A stretch of 7,885 nucleotides of DNA from an uncultured Lachnospiraceae bacterium (GCA_947625995.1 CANQQN010000085.1:1-7885), one strand, 5' to 3'. Counted from the stretch's first letter, positions 1 to 6,910 are shown. Notes: generated by a model from the letters alone, not told the origin. A program made the numbers and translations.

Positions 1-832
1 GGGGATCGGTGAAATTCGTATCGCCCCAAGTGGGATCTACATAATAATATTCGCCCTCCATGCGCACAAGATCCCATGCATGGGACTCTCCCTGAGCAGT
101 ACCTGCGACGGTGGTACATTCCAGTCCCATCCGCTGGACCAGATACTGAAATCCTTTTGCGTACCCCATGCACACGGAACGGGCATTCAAAAAAATACTG
201 CATATGTTCTGGTTGTCGGAAGCATGGGGATCGTAGTCCACCTTATCCACGATATATTCAAAAATATGCTTCACTCTCTGGTATTCATTATCATACTCCG
301 CCAGTGTCTCTCCGACCACCCTGTCCGCTTCCTCTTCAATACGGCTTTGGATAAAAATCTTTTCCTCCAAGGAATAGAGATATTCCGGCTCTACCTTCAG
401 GGAATGAACCGTGTCTCCCCACAAAAAGGACACCACCGTATACCCGCCCATCCAGAAAAGCTCCGGGTGGTCGGCCAACACCGCGTCGTAAACGCGGGTT
501 ACCACCTCCGTGTCCTTTGTGGATACTTCAAACTCGTCTTTCATCTCCGTAACCCCGGACAGAAATTGCGAGTATACTGTTTTCTCTTCCTGTGATAGCT
601 GCCTGTAGGCATAATAGTATTCGCCGTTTACCGAAACGCTCTCCACCGGTTCTTTTTTTTGAACCTGCTCCTCCTTTTGCTCCTGCTGTCCGTCTGAAAA
701 AGTCTCCTGCCTGCTTATCTTTTCAATCAGGAGCTGCCAGTTTTGCTGCAGGGGCGTGCGGAAATACAGCGCCAGTAAGACCACTGCGGCCAGCAGCAGG
801 ACGCGGTAAAGAAACCTGCCGAATGCTTTCAT
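1..832 (-). CDS. Membrane-anchored transglutaminase-like (cysteine protease-fold) protein, C-terminus cut by window edge
   Basis: The frame is open from the ATG at 832-830 to the left edge (277 codons), so the gene is truncated at its 3' end. Residues about 10-24 form one hydrophobic segment (RVLLLAAVVLLALYF) after a short basic N-terminus, which suggests a signal anchor with the rest outside the membrane. Residues about 43-64 are a Gln/Glu/Lys-rich linker. The transglutaminase-like core has a candidate catalytic triad: Cys221 in SVCMGYAKGFQYL, His251 in SHAWDLV and Asp266 in YYVDPTWGD. This motif set is typical of bacterial transglutaminase-like (Pfam Transglut_core) proteins, which may act as proteases or cross-linkers; the substrate is unknown. 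The start lies 3 bases after the degV-family stop codon (TAA TTT ATG) with only a weak SD (AGG, 6 bases upstream). Translational coupling and co-transcription are therefore likely. The family is well supported; the biological role is not. Confidence 0.85.
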   Translation of the reverse strand, partial: MKAFGRFLYRVLLLAAVVLLALYFRTPLQQNWQLLIEKISRQETFSDGQQEQKEEQVQKKEPVESVSVNGEYYYAYRQLSQEEKTVYSQFLSGVTEMKDEFEVSTKDTEVVTRVYDAVLADHPELFWMGGYTVVSFLWGDTVHSLKVEPEYLYSLEEKIFIQSRIEEEADRVVGETLAEYDNEYQRVKHIFEYIVDKVDYDPHASDNQNICSIFLNARSVCMGYAKGFQYLVQRMGLECTTVAGTAQGESHAWDLVRMEGEYYYVDPTWGDTNFTDP

Positions 833-835
833 AAA

Positions 836-1705
836 TTACCTGTATTCCCCCATAAAGAACAAGGCGATGGTACCGGGACCCGAATGGGAGCCGATCACCG
901 GCCCAATATAATTGATCATAAAATTATCAATGCCAAAGCGCTCTTTTACAAGATCCGCCACAAACCGGGCGTCTTCCTCGGAATCACCGTGGCTGATGAA
1001 CACAATGTCGTTGGTTCCTTTGTAATTTTCAAGCTGTTGGCCCATCCGGTCCACCAGCGCCACCAGAGAACGCTTTCTTCCCCGGACCTTGGCGATGTTG
1101 ATCAGCTTTCCCTCATTGTTCACATGCAGCACCGGCTTCACACCGATCATGGTGCCAAGCACTGCCGTTGCCTTTGACACACGGCCGCCCCGGTAGAGGT
1201 GATTCAGATCGTCTACCGTAAAATTGTGGCATACATGGAGCTTGTTCTCCTCCAACCATGCCGCGATCTCCTCCATGGACTTGCCGGCATTTTTCATCTG
1301 AACCGCCTTATACAGGATCAGCCCTTCTCCCATGGAAGCGCAGAGGGTGTCGATCACCGTCACACGAACTTCCCCATACTGGCTGTTTAACTCCTCCGCC
1401 GCGATCCGGGCGCTGTTATAGCTGCCGCTTAACCCAGAAGAAAAGGCAAGATGCAGCACGCTGTACCCATTTTTCAGATACTTTTCAAATACTTCCTTTG
1501 CTTCCTCGGGGTTTATCTGGGAAGTGACAGGCATGGCGCCTGCCCGCACCTTTCCATAAAACTCTTTTTCCGGTATGTCGTGGTAATAATTGTATGTCTC
1601 GCCGTCCATCAGGCAGCTGAGGCTCAAGATTCCGATCTGATTGTTTTCATAATAAGATTTTGGCATATCGCAGGAAGTATCCGTTGTAATCACAAATTCT
1701 TTCAC
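836..1705 (-). CDS. DegV/FakB family fatty-acid-binding protein
   Basis: This 289-residue protein has the usual DegV length. Family motifs appear in order: TDTSCDMP (8-15), PVTSQINP (59-66), FSSGLSGSYNSA (88-99), YRGGRVSKATAVLGTMIGVKP (171-191), ISHGD (237-241) and the C-terminal IGPVIGSHSGPG (267-278). Characterised members (FakB) hold a fatty acid in a buried pocket and present it to the kinase FakA, giving acyl-phosphate for phospholipid synthesis. Thr61, Ser93, Arg172 and His274 occupy the conserved carboxylate-binding motifs. The start is GTG at 1705-1703, with an AGGGAGG SD at 1714-1720 (8-base gap); no better ATG exists. It is the first gene of its own unit, with a predicted promoter at 1733-1761 and the dnaJ terminator upstream. 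It is followed almost directly by the transglutaminase-like gene. No fakA is visible here, and which fatty acid it binds cannot be read from sequence. Genomes of this group usually carry several paralogues, so no specific symbol is given. Confidence 0.93.
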   Translation of the reverse strand: MKEFVITTDTSCDMPKSYYENNQIGILSLSCLMDGETYNYYHDIPEKEFYGKVRAGAMPVTSQINPEEAKEVFEKYLKNGYSVLHLAFSSGLSGSYNSARIAAEELNSQYGEVRVTVIDTLCASMGEGLILYKAVQMKNAGKSMEEIAAWLEENKLHVCHNFTVDDLNHLYRGGRVSKATAVLGTMIGVKPVLHVNNEGKLINIAKVRGRKRSLVALVDRMGQQLENYKGTNDIVFISHGDSEEDARFVADLVKERFGIDNFMINYIGPVIGSHSGPGTIALFFMGEYR

Positions 1706-1732
1706 CGCACTAACCTCCCTTGTTTTTTTTAA

Positions 1733-1761
1733 ATTTTATCATATATCCCGTTACAGTGCAA
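1733..1761 (-). promoter_or_regulatory. Predicted sigma-A promoter of the degV-family gene
   Basis: Read on the minus strand, the -35 candidate is TTGCAC (1756-1761) and the -10 candidate is TAAAAT (1733-1738), separated by exactly 17 bases. Transcription would start near 1726, leaving a leader of about 20 bases before the GTG that includes the SD. A second pairing, TTGCAT with TATGAT, overlaps it with an 18-base spacer. The position is sensible because the dnaJ terminator lies just upstream. This is a motif-based prediction only. Confidence 0.5.
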
Positions 1762-1783
1762 ATGCAATCTTGTAAAATTTGCA
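1757..1783. repeat. Inverted repeat overlapping the -35 of the degV promoter (possible operator)
   Basis: The plus strand reads TGCAAAT (1757-1763), 13 bases, then ATTTGCA (1777-1783). This is a perfect 7-bp inverted repeat. The left arm covers most of the predicted -35 hexamer. Such placement suits a repressor or activator site, but a 7-bp repeat in AT-rich DNA can arise by chance, and I do not recognise it as the site of a known regulator. Confidence 0.25.
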
Positions 1784-1802
1784 AACAGGACTCTTTTCAC
1801 AG

Positions 1803-1830
1803 AAAAAGGGCAGGCGTCGTCAGCCTGCCC
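1803..1830 (-). terminator. Rho-independent terminator after dnaJ
   Basis: On the minus strand, GGGCAGGC (1830-1823), a 7-base loop (TGACGAC) and GCCTGCCC (1815-1808) form a perfect 8-bp GC-rich stem. It is followed at once by TTTTT (1807-1803). It sits 6 bases after the dnaJ stop codon and so marks the end of the hrcA-grpE-dnaK-dnaJ operon. The plus strand has no T-run after the stem, so it should act in one direction only. Confidence 0.93.
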
Positions 1831-1836
1831 CAAACT

Positions 1837-3003
1837 TTATTCAAAAGTCTCTTTTAATTTATCCTTGAAAGATTTTTTCTTTTTTTCAGCCCTTTCGCCG
1901 GCAGATTTTACGCTGCCGCCGCAGGCCTCGTCAAATTTTCTCAAAAGTTCCTTCTGCTCTGCGCTTAGCCGCTCCGGAACCTGAACCGCCAAAGTCACAT
2001 AGTGGTCTCCCCGCACGTCTCTGTTGCGCAGGGTAGGCACACCCTTGCCCTTTAAGCGGACACGGGTACCTGTCTGGGTGCCCGGTTTCACGTCATAGAG
2101 CACATCGCCGTCCACCGTGCTGACCCGTATCTCTCCTCCCAGAGCCGCCTGAGCAAAAGTAATGGGAACTGTGGAAAAGATATTGTAATCCTGCCGCTGG
2201 AACACGGGATGCCGGGAAACGCGCACTTCCACAAGCAGATCCCCTCTGGGTCCGCCGTTTACGCCGGGCTCGCCTTTGCCCCTGATCCTCACGCTCTGCC
2301 CGTCGTCGATGCCTGCGGGCACGTTGACCACGATCTTTTTGCGCTGGGAAACAAAGCCCTCGCCACGGCAGTCCGGACATTTTTCACGGATCACTTTTCC
2401 GGTGCCGTTACACTCAGGACACGCCTGCACGTTCCGGACCATGCCGAACAGTGACTGCTGAGTAAATACCACCTGACCGGTGCCGTTGCATTTCTTACAG
2501 GTTTCCGGACTGGTGCCCGGCTTTGCGCCGCTGCCGTGGCAGGTCTTACATTCTTCCTTCAGATTCAGATCAATTTCCTTTTCGCAGCCGAATACCGCCT
2601 CCTGAAAGGTCACTCTCACGCCGGTACGCACATTGGCGCCCTGCATGGGCTGGTTAGACGAACGCCTGCCGCCGCCGAATCCTCCGAAACCGCCAAAGCT
2701 TCCGCCGAAAATATCGCTGAAGATATCCCCGAAATCGAAACTACTGAAATCGAAGCCGCCGCCACCTGCGCCGCCCTCAAAAGCAGCATGGCCAAACTGG
2801 TCGTACTGCTTCCTTTTCTCAGGGTCGCTGAGGATCGCGTAAGCCTCCGACGCCTCCTTGAACTTCTGCTCCGCCTCCGCGTCACCGGGATTTGCGTCAG
2901 GATGGTACTTTTTTGCCAGCTTACGGTATGCACTTTTTATCTCACTGTCCCCGGCGGTCTTAGACACGCCGAGGACTTCATAATAATCTCTTTTCTCCGC
3001 CAT
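1837..3003 (-). CDS. dnaJ: Chaperone protein DnaJ (Hsp40, type I)
   Basis: This is a full-length type I DnaJ of 388 residues. The J domain spans about 6-72, with HPD at 34-36, the motif that stimulates DnaK's ATPase. A Gly/Phe-rich linker follows (about 77-113). The zinc-binding domain has four CxxCxGxG repeats starting at Cys152, Cys169, Cys195 and Cys209, with all eight cysteines present. The C-terminal substrate-binding and dimerisation domains cover about 218-345, and the tail is Lys-rich. It binds unfolded proteins in the cytosol and hands them to DnaK. The ATG start at 3003 lies 20 bases after the dnaK stop codon, with a modest AAGG SD. It is the last gene of the heat-shock operon, with a terminator 6 bases beyond its stop, and it should be controlled by the HrcA/CIRCE site upstream of hrcA. 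Confidence 0.98.
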   Translation of the reverse strand: MAEKRDYYEVLGVSKTAGDSEIKSAYRKLAKKYHPDANPGDAEAEQKFKEASEAYAILSDPEKRKQYDQFGHAAFEGGAGGGGFDFSSFDFGDIFSDIFGGSFGGFGGFGGGRRSSNQPMQGANVRTGVRVTFQEAVFGCEKEIDLNLKEECKTCHGSGAKPGTSPETCKKCNGTGQVVFTQQSLFGMVRNVQACPECNGTGKVIREKCPDCRGEGFVSQRKKIVVNVPAGIDDGQSVRIRGKGEPGVNGGPRGDLLVEVRVSRHPVFQRQDYNIFSTVPITFAQAALGGEIRVSTVDGDVLYDVKPGTQTGTRVRLKGKGVPTLRNRDVRGDHYVTLAVQVPERLSAEQKELLRKFDEACGGSVKSAGERAEKKKKSFKDKLKETFE

Positions 3004-3023
3004 AATCGATCAGCCTTATATTG

Positions 3024-4901
3024 TTATACTTCTTTATAATCTCCGTCAACCACATCGTCGTAGCCGCCGTTTGTGCCGGACATGTCAGGACCTGCGCCTG
3101 CCGCTCCGGACATATCGGGGCCTGCGCCGCCGGCAGCCTGCGCCTGCTCATAAACCTTGGCAAACAGCTTCTGAGCGCTTGTCATCAGTTTTTCTTTGCC
3201 GGCTTTCAGATCGGCCACCTGTGAATCGCTCATCTCTTCGGGATTTGCCTTATTCACAAGATCCTTCAGGGATTGCAGGTCCGCTTCCACCTCGGCCTTA
3301 TCATTGGGATCCAGCTTGTCGCCTACCTCCTCCATGGCCTTCTCTGTCTGGAATACCATGGAATCCGCGTCGTTGCGGGCATCGATGGCTTCCTTGCGCT
3401 TCTTATCCTGCGCCTCGAACTCTGCGGCTTCCTTCACGGCCTTGTCGATGTCCTCGTCGGACAGGTTGGAGCCTGCGGTAATGGTGATATGCTGCTCCTT
3501 ACCGGTCCCAAGATCCTTTGCGGATACATTCACAATACCGTTGGCGTCAATATCGAACGTAACCTCGATCTGGGGAACGCCTCTCCTTGCGGGAGGAATA
3601 CCGTCCAGACGGAACTGTCCCAGAGACTTATTATCCCTTGCAAACTGACGCTCGCCCTGTACTACGTTGATATCCACCGCAGTCTGATTGTCCGCCGCTG
3701 TGGAGAAGATCTGGCTCTTCTTTGTGGGGATGGTGGTATTTCTCTCGATCAGATGGGTCGCGATACCGCCCATGGTCTCGATGGAAAGGGTCAACGGCGT
3801 AACGTCCAGAAGCAGGATGTCGCCTGCGCCTGCGTCGCCTGCCAGCTTGCCGCCCTGAATGGAAGCGCCAAGCGCCACGCATTCATCAGGATTCAAGGAC
3901 TTGCTGGGCTCGTGGCCTGTCAGCTGCTTTACCTTATCCTGCACTGCCGGAATACGGGTAGAACCGCCCACAAGCAGCACCTTTCCAAGCTCAGAAGCGG
4001 TGATGCCCGCCTCCTGAAGAGCGTCTGTCACGGGCTTTGCGGTCCTGTCTACCAGATCGCGGGTCAGTTCGTCAAATTTTGCTCTGGTCAGGTTCATGTC
4101 AAAATGCTTGGGGCCCTCGTTGGTAGCCGTAATGAACGGCAGGTTAATGTTGGTGGTAGTCGCGGAGGAAAGCTCCTTCTTCGCCTTCTCTGCGGCTTCC
4201 TTCAGCCTCTGGAGCGCCATCTTGTCGTTGGAGAGATCCACGCCTTCCGTTCTCTTGAATTCGGAAAGCATGTAGTCTGTGATCTTCTGATCAAAATCGT
4301 CGCCGCCAAGGTGATTGTCGCCGGAAGTAGCCAGTACCTCGATCACACCGTCGCCGATCTCGATGATGGAAACATCAAAGGTACCGCCGCCAAGGTCGTA
4401 TACCATGATCTTCTGTTCTTTTTCGTTGTCAAGTCCGTAAGCAAGGGCTGCTGCCGTAGGCTCGTTGATGATACGCTTTACATCCAGACCTGCGATCTTG
4501 CCTGCATCCTTCGTTGCCTGTCTCTGGGCGTCGTTGAAATATGCGGGAACGGTGATCACCGCCTCCGTCACCTTCTCGCCCAGATGATTTTCCGCGTCTG
4601 CTTTTAGTTTCTGAAGGATCATCGCGGAGATTTCCTGCGGAGAATATCTCTTGCCGTCAATGGTGATCCTCTCGTCGGTACCCATCTTTCTCTTAATGGA
4701 AGAAATGGTCTTTTCCGCGTTTGTAACTGCCTGACGCTTTGCAGGCTCGCCTACCAGCCTCTCGCCGGTCTTGGTGAAGGCCACAATGGAAGGGGTGGTC
4801 CTGACACCCTCTGCATTTGTGATGACCTCGGGCTTGCCGCCCTCCATCACTGCCACACATGAATTGGTTGTTCCTAAGTCAATACCGATGATCTTGCTCA
4901 T
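3024..4901 (-). CDS. dnaK: Chaperone protein DnaK (Hsp70)
   Basis: This 625-residue ATP-dependent chaperone is complete. The three Hsp70 signatures are intact: IDLGTTNS (7-14), VYDLGGGTFDVSII (167-180) and VLLVGGSTRIPAVQD (308-322). Lys70, Glu147 in NEPTAAALAYG and Thr174 are the expected catalytic residues. The interdomain linker is DILLLDV (361-367), followed by the beta-sandwich substrate domain and a helical lid (from about 480). The roughly 24-residue insertion present after Lys70 in Gram-negative DnaKs is absent, as in other Firmicutes. The disordered tail carries GAGPDMSG twice (592-599 and 602-609) and ends in DYKEV. The ATG at 4901 has a strong AAGGAGGA SD (4908-4915). It lies 77 bases after grpE in an AT-rich gap where no terminator is visible. 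It is co-transcribed with hrcA, grpE and dnaJ. Confidence 0.99.
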   Translation of the reverse strand: MSKIIGIDLGTTNSCVAVMEGGKPEVITNAEGVRTTPSIVAFTKTGERLVGEPAKRQAVTNAEKTISSIKRKMGTDERITIDGKRYSPQEISAMILQKLKADAENHLGEKVTEAVITVPAYFNDAQRQATKDAGKIAGLDVKRIINEPTAAALAYGLDNEKEQKIMVYDLGGGTFDVSIIEIGDGVIEVLATSGDNHLGGDDFDQKITDYMLSEFKRTEGVDLSNDKMALQRLKEAAEKAKKELSSATTTNINLPFITATNEGPKHFDMNLTRAKFDELTRDLVDRTAKPVTDALQEAGITASELGKVLLVGGSTRIPAVQDKVKQLTGHEPSKSLNPDECVALGASIQGGKLAGDAGAGDILLLDVTPLTLSIETMGGIATHLIERNTTIPTKKSQIFSTAADNQTAVDINVVQGERQFARDNKSLGQFRLDGIPPARRGVPQIEVTFDIDANGIVNVSAKDLGTGKEQHITITAGSNLSDEDIDKAVKEAAEFEAQDKKRKEAIDARNDADSMVFQTEKAMEEVGDKLDPNDKAEVEADLQSLKDLVNKANPEEMSDSQVADLKAGKEKLMTSAQKLFAKVYEQAQAAGGAGPDMSGAAGAGPDMSGTNGGYDDVVDGDYKEV

Positions 4902-4978
4902 ATCTATTCCTCCTTGATCTGTTTGCTTATTTATTGTGATTAATTTTTTTAATTCTCTCTTACAAGCGTCGTTGGCGG

Positions 4979-5665
4979 CTAATTTGCCACCTTCACCATG
5001 CTGTGGCGGACAACGGATTCCTTGTACATGTATCCCTTCTGGAATTCTTCCGTGATGATATTCTCTCCCACTTCTTCGTTGTCCTCATGCATCACCGCGT
5101 TATGAAAATTTGGATCGAACTCTTTGCCTACGGCCTCGATCGTTTTGACACCGATCTCTTCAAAGGCAGAAACCATCTGCTTATAGATCATTTCCATGCC
5201 CTGCGCCACGGCGTTGTCCTTCTGATCCTCCGGTATAGATTGGAGGCCTCTCTCAAAATTATCCATGACCGGGAGCATCTTTTCGATGATATCTCTTGCT
5301 CCTATTTCATACATATGCGTTTTTTCCCGTTCATTGCGCTTTCGGAAGTTTTCAAACTCGGCCATGGTACGCTTGATGCGGTCTGTCAGTTCTTCGATCT
5401 GTTCGTCCCTTTTATCTTTCTTTTTCTTTTTTCCGAAAAACCCTGACTTTTCTTTTTCTTCGCCTTCTTTGGAGTTGTCTTCTTCTGATTCCTCCTGCTC
5501 GCCGCTGCCGTTTTCTTCCCCGGCGCTTTCGGTTTTTTCTTCCTCCTGCGCCGTCTCTTTATCGGCTTCTGTCTCTCCGGCGTCTGTCTCTTTGGAAACA
5601 TCCTCTGCTTTTTCGGGCGTCTCCTGTCTGGCTTCCTGCTCTTCTTTTTCTAATTCCTGACTCAA
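4979..5665 (-). CDS. grpE: Nucleotide exchange factor GrpE (TTG start)
   Basis: GrpE releases ADP from DnaK so that the chaperone cycle can restart. From the TTG at 5665 the protein has 228 residues. Residues 1-73 are a low-complexity acidic tail in which more than a third of positions are Glu. A basic patch (GKKKKKDKR, 78-86) follows. Next comes the long dimerising helix with the family motif AEFENFRKR (102-110) and LPVMDNFERGL (131-141), and finally the beta domain with EFDPNFHNAVMHE (182-194) and the terminal GYMYKESVVRHSMVKVAN. A longer reading begins at an ATG at 5686 (235 residues) but has no SD. The TTG has AAGGAG 6 bases upstream, so I prefer it. The gene follows hrcA by 65 bases and precedes dnaK by 77. 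The start could still be the ATG; the identity is not in doubt. Confidence 0.95.
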   Translation of the reverse strand: MSQELEKEEQEARQETPEKAEDVSKETDAGETEADKETAQEEEKTESAGEENGSGEQEESEEDNSKEGEEKEKSGFFGKKKKKDKRDEQIEELTDRIKRTMAEFENFRKRNEREKTHMYEIGARDIIEKMLPVMDNFERGLQSIPEDQKDNAVAQGMEMIYKQMVSAFEEIGVKTIEAVGKEFDPNFHNAVMHEDNEEVGENIITEEFQKGYMYKESVVRHSMVKVAN

Positions 5666-5671
5666 TGCTTT

Positions 5672-5677
5672 CTCCTT
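5672..5677 (-). promoter_or_regulatory. Shine-Dalgarno site deciding the grpE start
   Basis: AAGGAG on the minus strand sits 6 bases before the TTG at 5665-5663, which is ideal spacing. It would lie inside the coding region if the ATG at 5686 were used. The bases just before that ATG (GCCGGATACGGC) contain no SD-like run. Confidence 0.75.
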
Positions 5678-5730
5678 CCCCGGCATGCCGTATCCGGCTC
5701 TGCGCGTTCTATCTATCCAAACGCCTGCTC

Positions 5731-6768
5731 CTATGACCGTTCAAATATCTGGTCTAACTGGACCATCAGCGTTTTTAGCGTATTGACCACATTTTCATAA
5801 TCCATCCGTTTCGGCCCGATAATGCCTATGGTGCCCTTCATGCCTCTGCCGAGATCGTAGGTGGCGGTGACCACGCTGCAGTCTTTCATAGCCTGTACCG
5901 GCGTCTCGTTTCCGATGTATACCTGAATGCCGTTTTTCTCTGTGTCCGTATCCTCAAAGGATCTGGTGATCAGCGAAGCAAGCTGCTGCTTTTCCTCAAA
6001 GGTACTGATCAACTCCCTTGCACGCTCACTGTCGGAAAGCTCCGGATATTTGAAGATGTTTGTGGCGCCGCTGGTAAAGATCTCCACATCCTCTTCCTCG
6101 TGAATGGCCTGCGCCACCGCGTCCAGCACCTCGCTGACAAGCACGCTGTGATCTCCCGCCTGCTCTTTCAATTGGGTGATCACGTCCAGATTGATCTCCT
6201 CCATGGTCAGCCCGTTCAGGCTGGTGTTCAGCATCACGTTGAGCCTGAACAAATCCTCCGTCTCCAACATCTCGCTGATGGGGATCATCTTATTCTTGAC
6301 GATATTGCCCTCCAGTACGATCACTGCAAGGATCTGGCCGTCCTCCACCTGTGTAAGCTGGATGAATTTCAGCTTATTGCGGCGGTACTGAGGCGATGAG
6401 ATCATCGCAGCGTAGTTGGTATTCGTGGCAAGCACTTTGGCAACCTGCTTCAACACCCGCTCCATCTTGTCCTGACGCTGGATCATCAGATCCTTCAGGT
6501 CCTGTACCTCCCGCTGCTGATCCTCCATCAGCTTATCCACATAGAAGCGGTAGCCTTTGTCGGAAGGAATCCGGCCTGCGGAAGTGTGGGGCTGTATGAT
6601 ATATCCCAGTTCCTCCAGATCCGCCATTTCATTCCGGATGGTGGCGGAGCTCAGATTTAAGTCAGAATACTTTGAGATGGTACGGGAACCTACAGGCTCT
6701 CCTGTTTCCAGATATGTGCGGATAATGGCCTGTAAAATCTTTACCTTGCGGTCATCCAGTTCATACAT
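5731..6768 (-). CDS. hrcA: Heat-inducible transcription repressor HrcA
   Basis: HrcA represses class I heat-shock genes by binding CIRCE; in studied Firmicutes its activity depends on the GroE chaperonin. From the ATG at 6768 it has 345 residues, the normal length. The winged-helix DNA-binding domain covers about 1-70, with YLETGEPVGSRTIS (19-32), the recognition helix region LSSATIRNEMADLEELGYI (39-57) and HTSAGRIPSDKGYRFYVD (61-78). The central and C-terminal dimerisation domains follow, ending with GTIGIIGPKRMDYENVV (312-328). The frame stays open to a TTG at 6825, but that TTG has no SD and the added residues are not part of HrcA, whose N-terminus normally begins close to the LDDRK motif seen here at residues 4-8. 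An AAAGGAG SD (6780-6786) lies 11 bases before the ATG. The perfect CIRCE at the start of the transcript implies autoregulation. It is the first gene of the operon. Confidence 0.97.
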   Translation of the reverse strand: MYELDDRKVKILQAIIRTYLETGEPVGSRTISKYSDLNLSSATIRNEMADLEELGYIIQPHTSAGRIPSDKGYRFYVDKLMEDQQREVQDLKDLMIQRQDKMERVLKQVAKVLATNTNYAAMISSPQYRRNKLKFIQLTQVEDGQILAVIVLEGNIVKNKMIPISEMLETEDLFRLNVMLNTSLNGLTMEEINLDVITQLKEQAGDHSVLVSEVLDAVAQAIHEEEDVEIFTSGATNIFKYPELSDSERARELISTFEEKQQLASLITRSFEDTDTEKNGIQVYIGNETPVQAMKDCSVVTATYDLGRGMKGTIGIIGPKRMDYENVVNTLKTLMVQLDQIFERS

Positions 6769-6779
6769 GCCTGTCTGCA

Positions 6780-6786
6780 CTCCTTT
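6780..6786 (-). promoter_or_regulatory. Shine-Dalgarno site of hrcA
   Basis: AAAGGAG on the minus strand lies 11 bases before the ATG at 6768-6766. The gap is on the long side but it is the only good SD near the HrcA N-terminus. An in-frame GTG overlaps the end of the SD and is too close to be used. Confidence 0.6.
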
Positions 6787-6843
6787 CTGACTAATACGAT
6801 TCCCAAAGATTTCTGAATCATACAAAATAGCGGTTACATACTA

Positions 6844-6870
6844 TTAGCACTCAATTTATTAGAGTGCTAA
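6844..6870. promoter_or_regulatory. CIRCE operator (HrcA binding site)
   Basis: The plus strand has TTAGCACTC (6844-6852), a 9-base AT-only spacer and GAGTGCTAA (6862-6870). This matches the CIRCE consensus 9-N9-9 with no mismatch. It begins about 5 bases downstream of the predicted transcription start of hrcA, so bound HrcA would block transcription initiation. In the RNA the same repeat would form a stem-loop at the 5' end of the leader. No second CIRCE copy was seen before grpE, dnaK or dnaJ. Confidence 0.98.
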
Positions 6871-6881
6871 CATCTGACTAT

Positions 6882-6910
6882 AATGTATCACTAAGATTTA
6901 CCATTGTCAA
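6882..6910 (-). promoter_or_regulatory. Sigma-A promoter of the hrcA-grpE-dnaK-dnaJ operon
   Basis: On the minus strand, a consensus -35 TTGACA (6905-6910) is followed after 17 bases by TACATT (6882-6887). A TG two bases before the -10 gives an extended -10 element (TGATACATT). The predicted start is near 6875. Upstream (6911-6946) the DNA is strongly A/T-rich with A-tracts, which could serve as an UP element. The leader to the hrcA ATG is about 107 bases and carries CIRCE at its 5' end. TATAGT further downstream is too far from the -35 to pair with it. Confidence 0.8.

Noticed and set aside
80..834. Plus-strand open frames across the left edge (for example 80-595 and 592-834).
   Set aside because: The minus-strand frame over the same region encodes a convincing transglutaminase-like protein with a full catalytic triad; the plus-strand translations look like noise.
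2536..3039. A 167-codon plus-strand open frame opposite the start of dnaJ.
   Set aside because: It is the mirror of the DnaJ J and Gly/Phe regions, with low-complexity translation and no family resemblance.
3273..4607. A 444-codon open frame on the plus strand opposite dnaK.
   Set aside because: It lies entirely within dnaK, has no recognisable domain or SD, and long antisense frames opposite Hsp70 genes are a known by-product of dnaK codon bias.
4939..4953. Small A/T inverted repeat (ATTAA...TTAAT) in the grpE-dnaK gap.
   Set aside because: A five-pair A/T stem is too weak for a terminator or processing hairpin.
4937..4965. Possible internal promoter between grpE and dnaK (TTGTAA, 17 bases, TAATCA on the minus strand).
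   Set aside because: The -10 matches the consensus at only two positions; the gap is AT-rich, so such partial matches are expected.
5386..5601. A minus-strand Lys/Arg-rich open frame inside grpE.
   Set aside because: It is a frame-shifted reading of the purine-rich acidic tail of grpE and has no independent start signals.
5681..5700. Palindrome CGGCATGCCG and an alternative GCCG-GATA-CGGC hairpin before grpE.
   Set aside because: The stems are very short and there is no T-run; no regulatory meaning can be supported beyond possible local mRNA structure.
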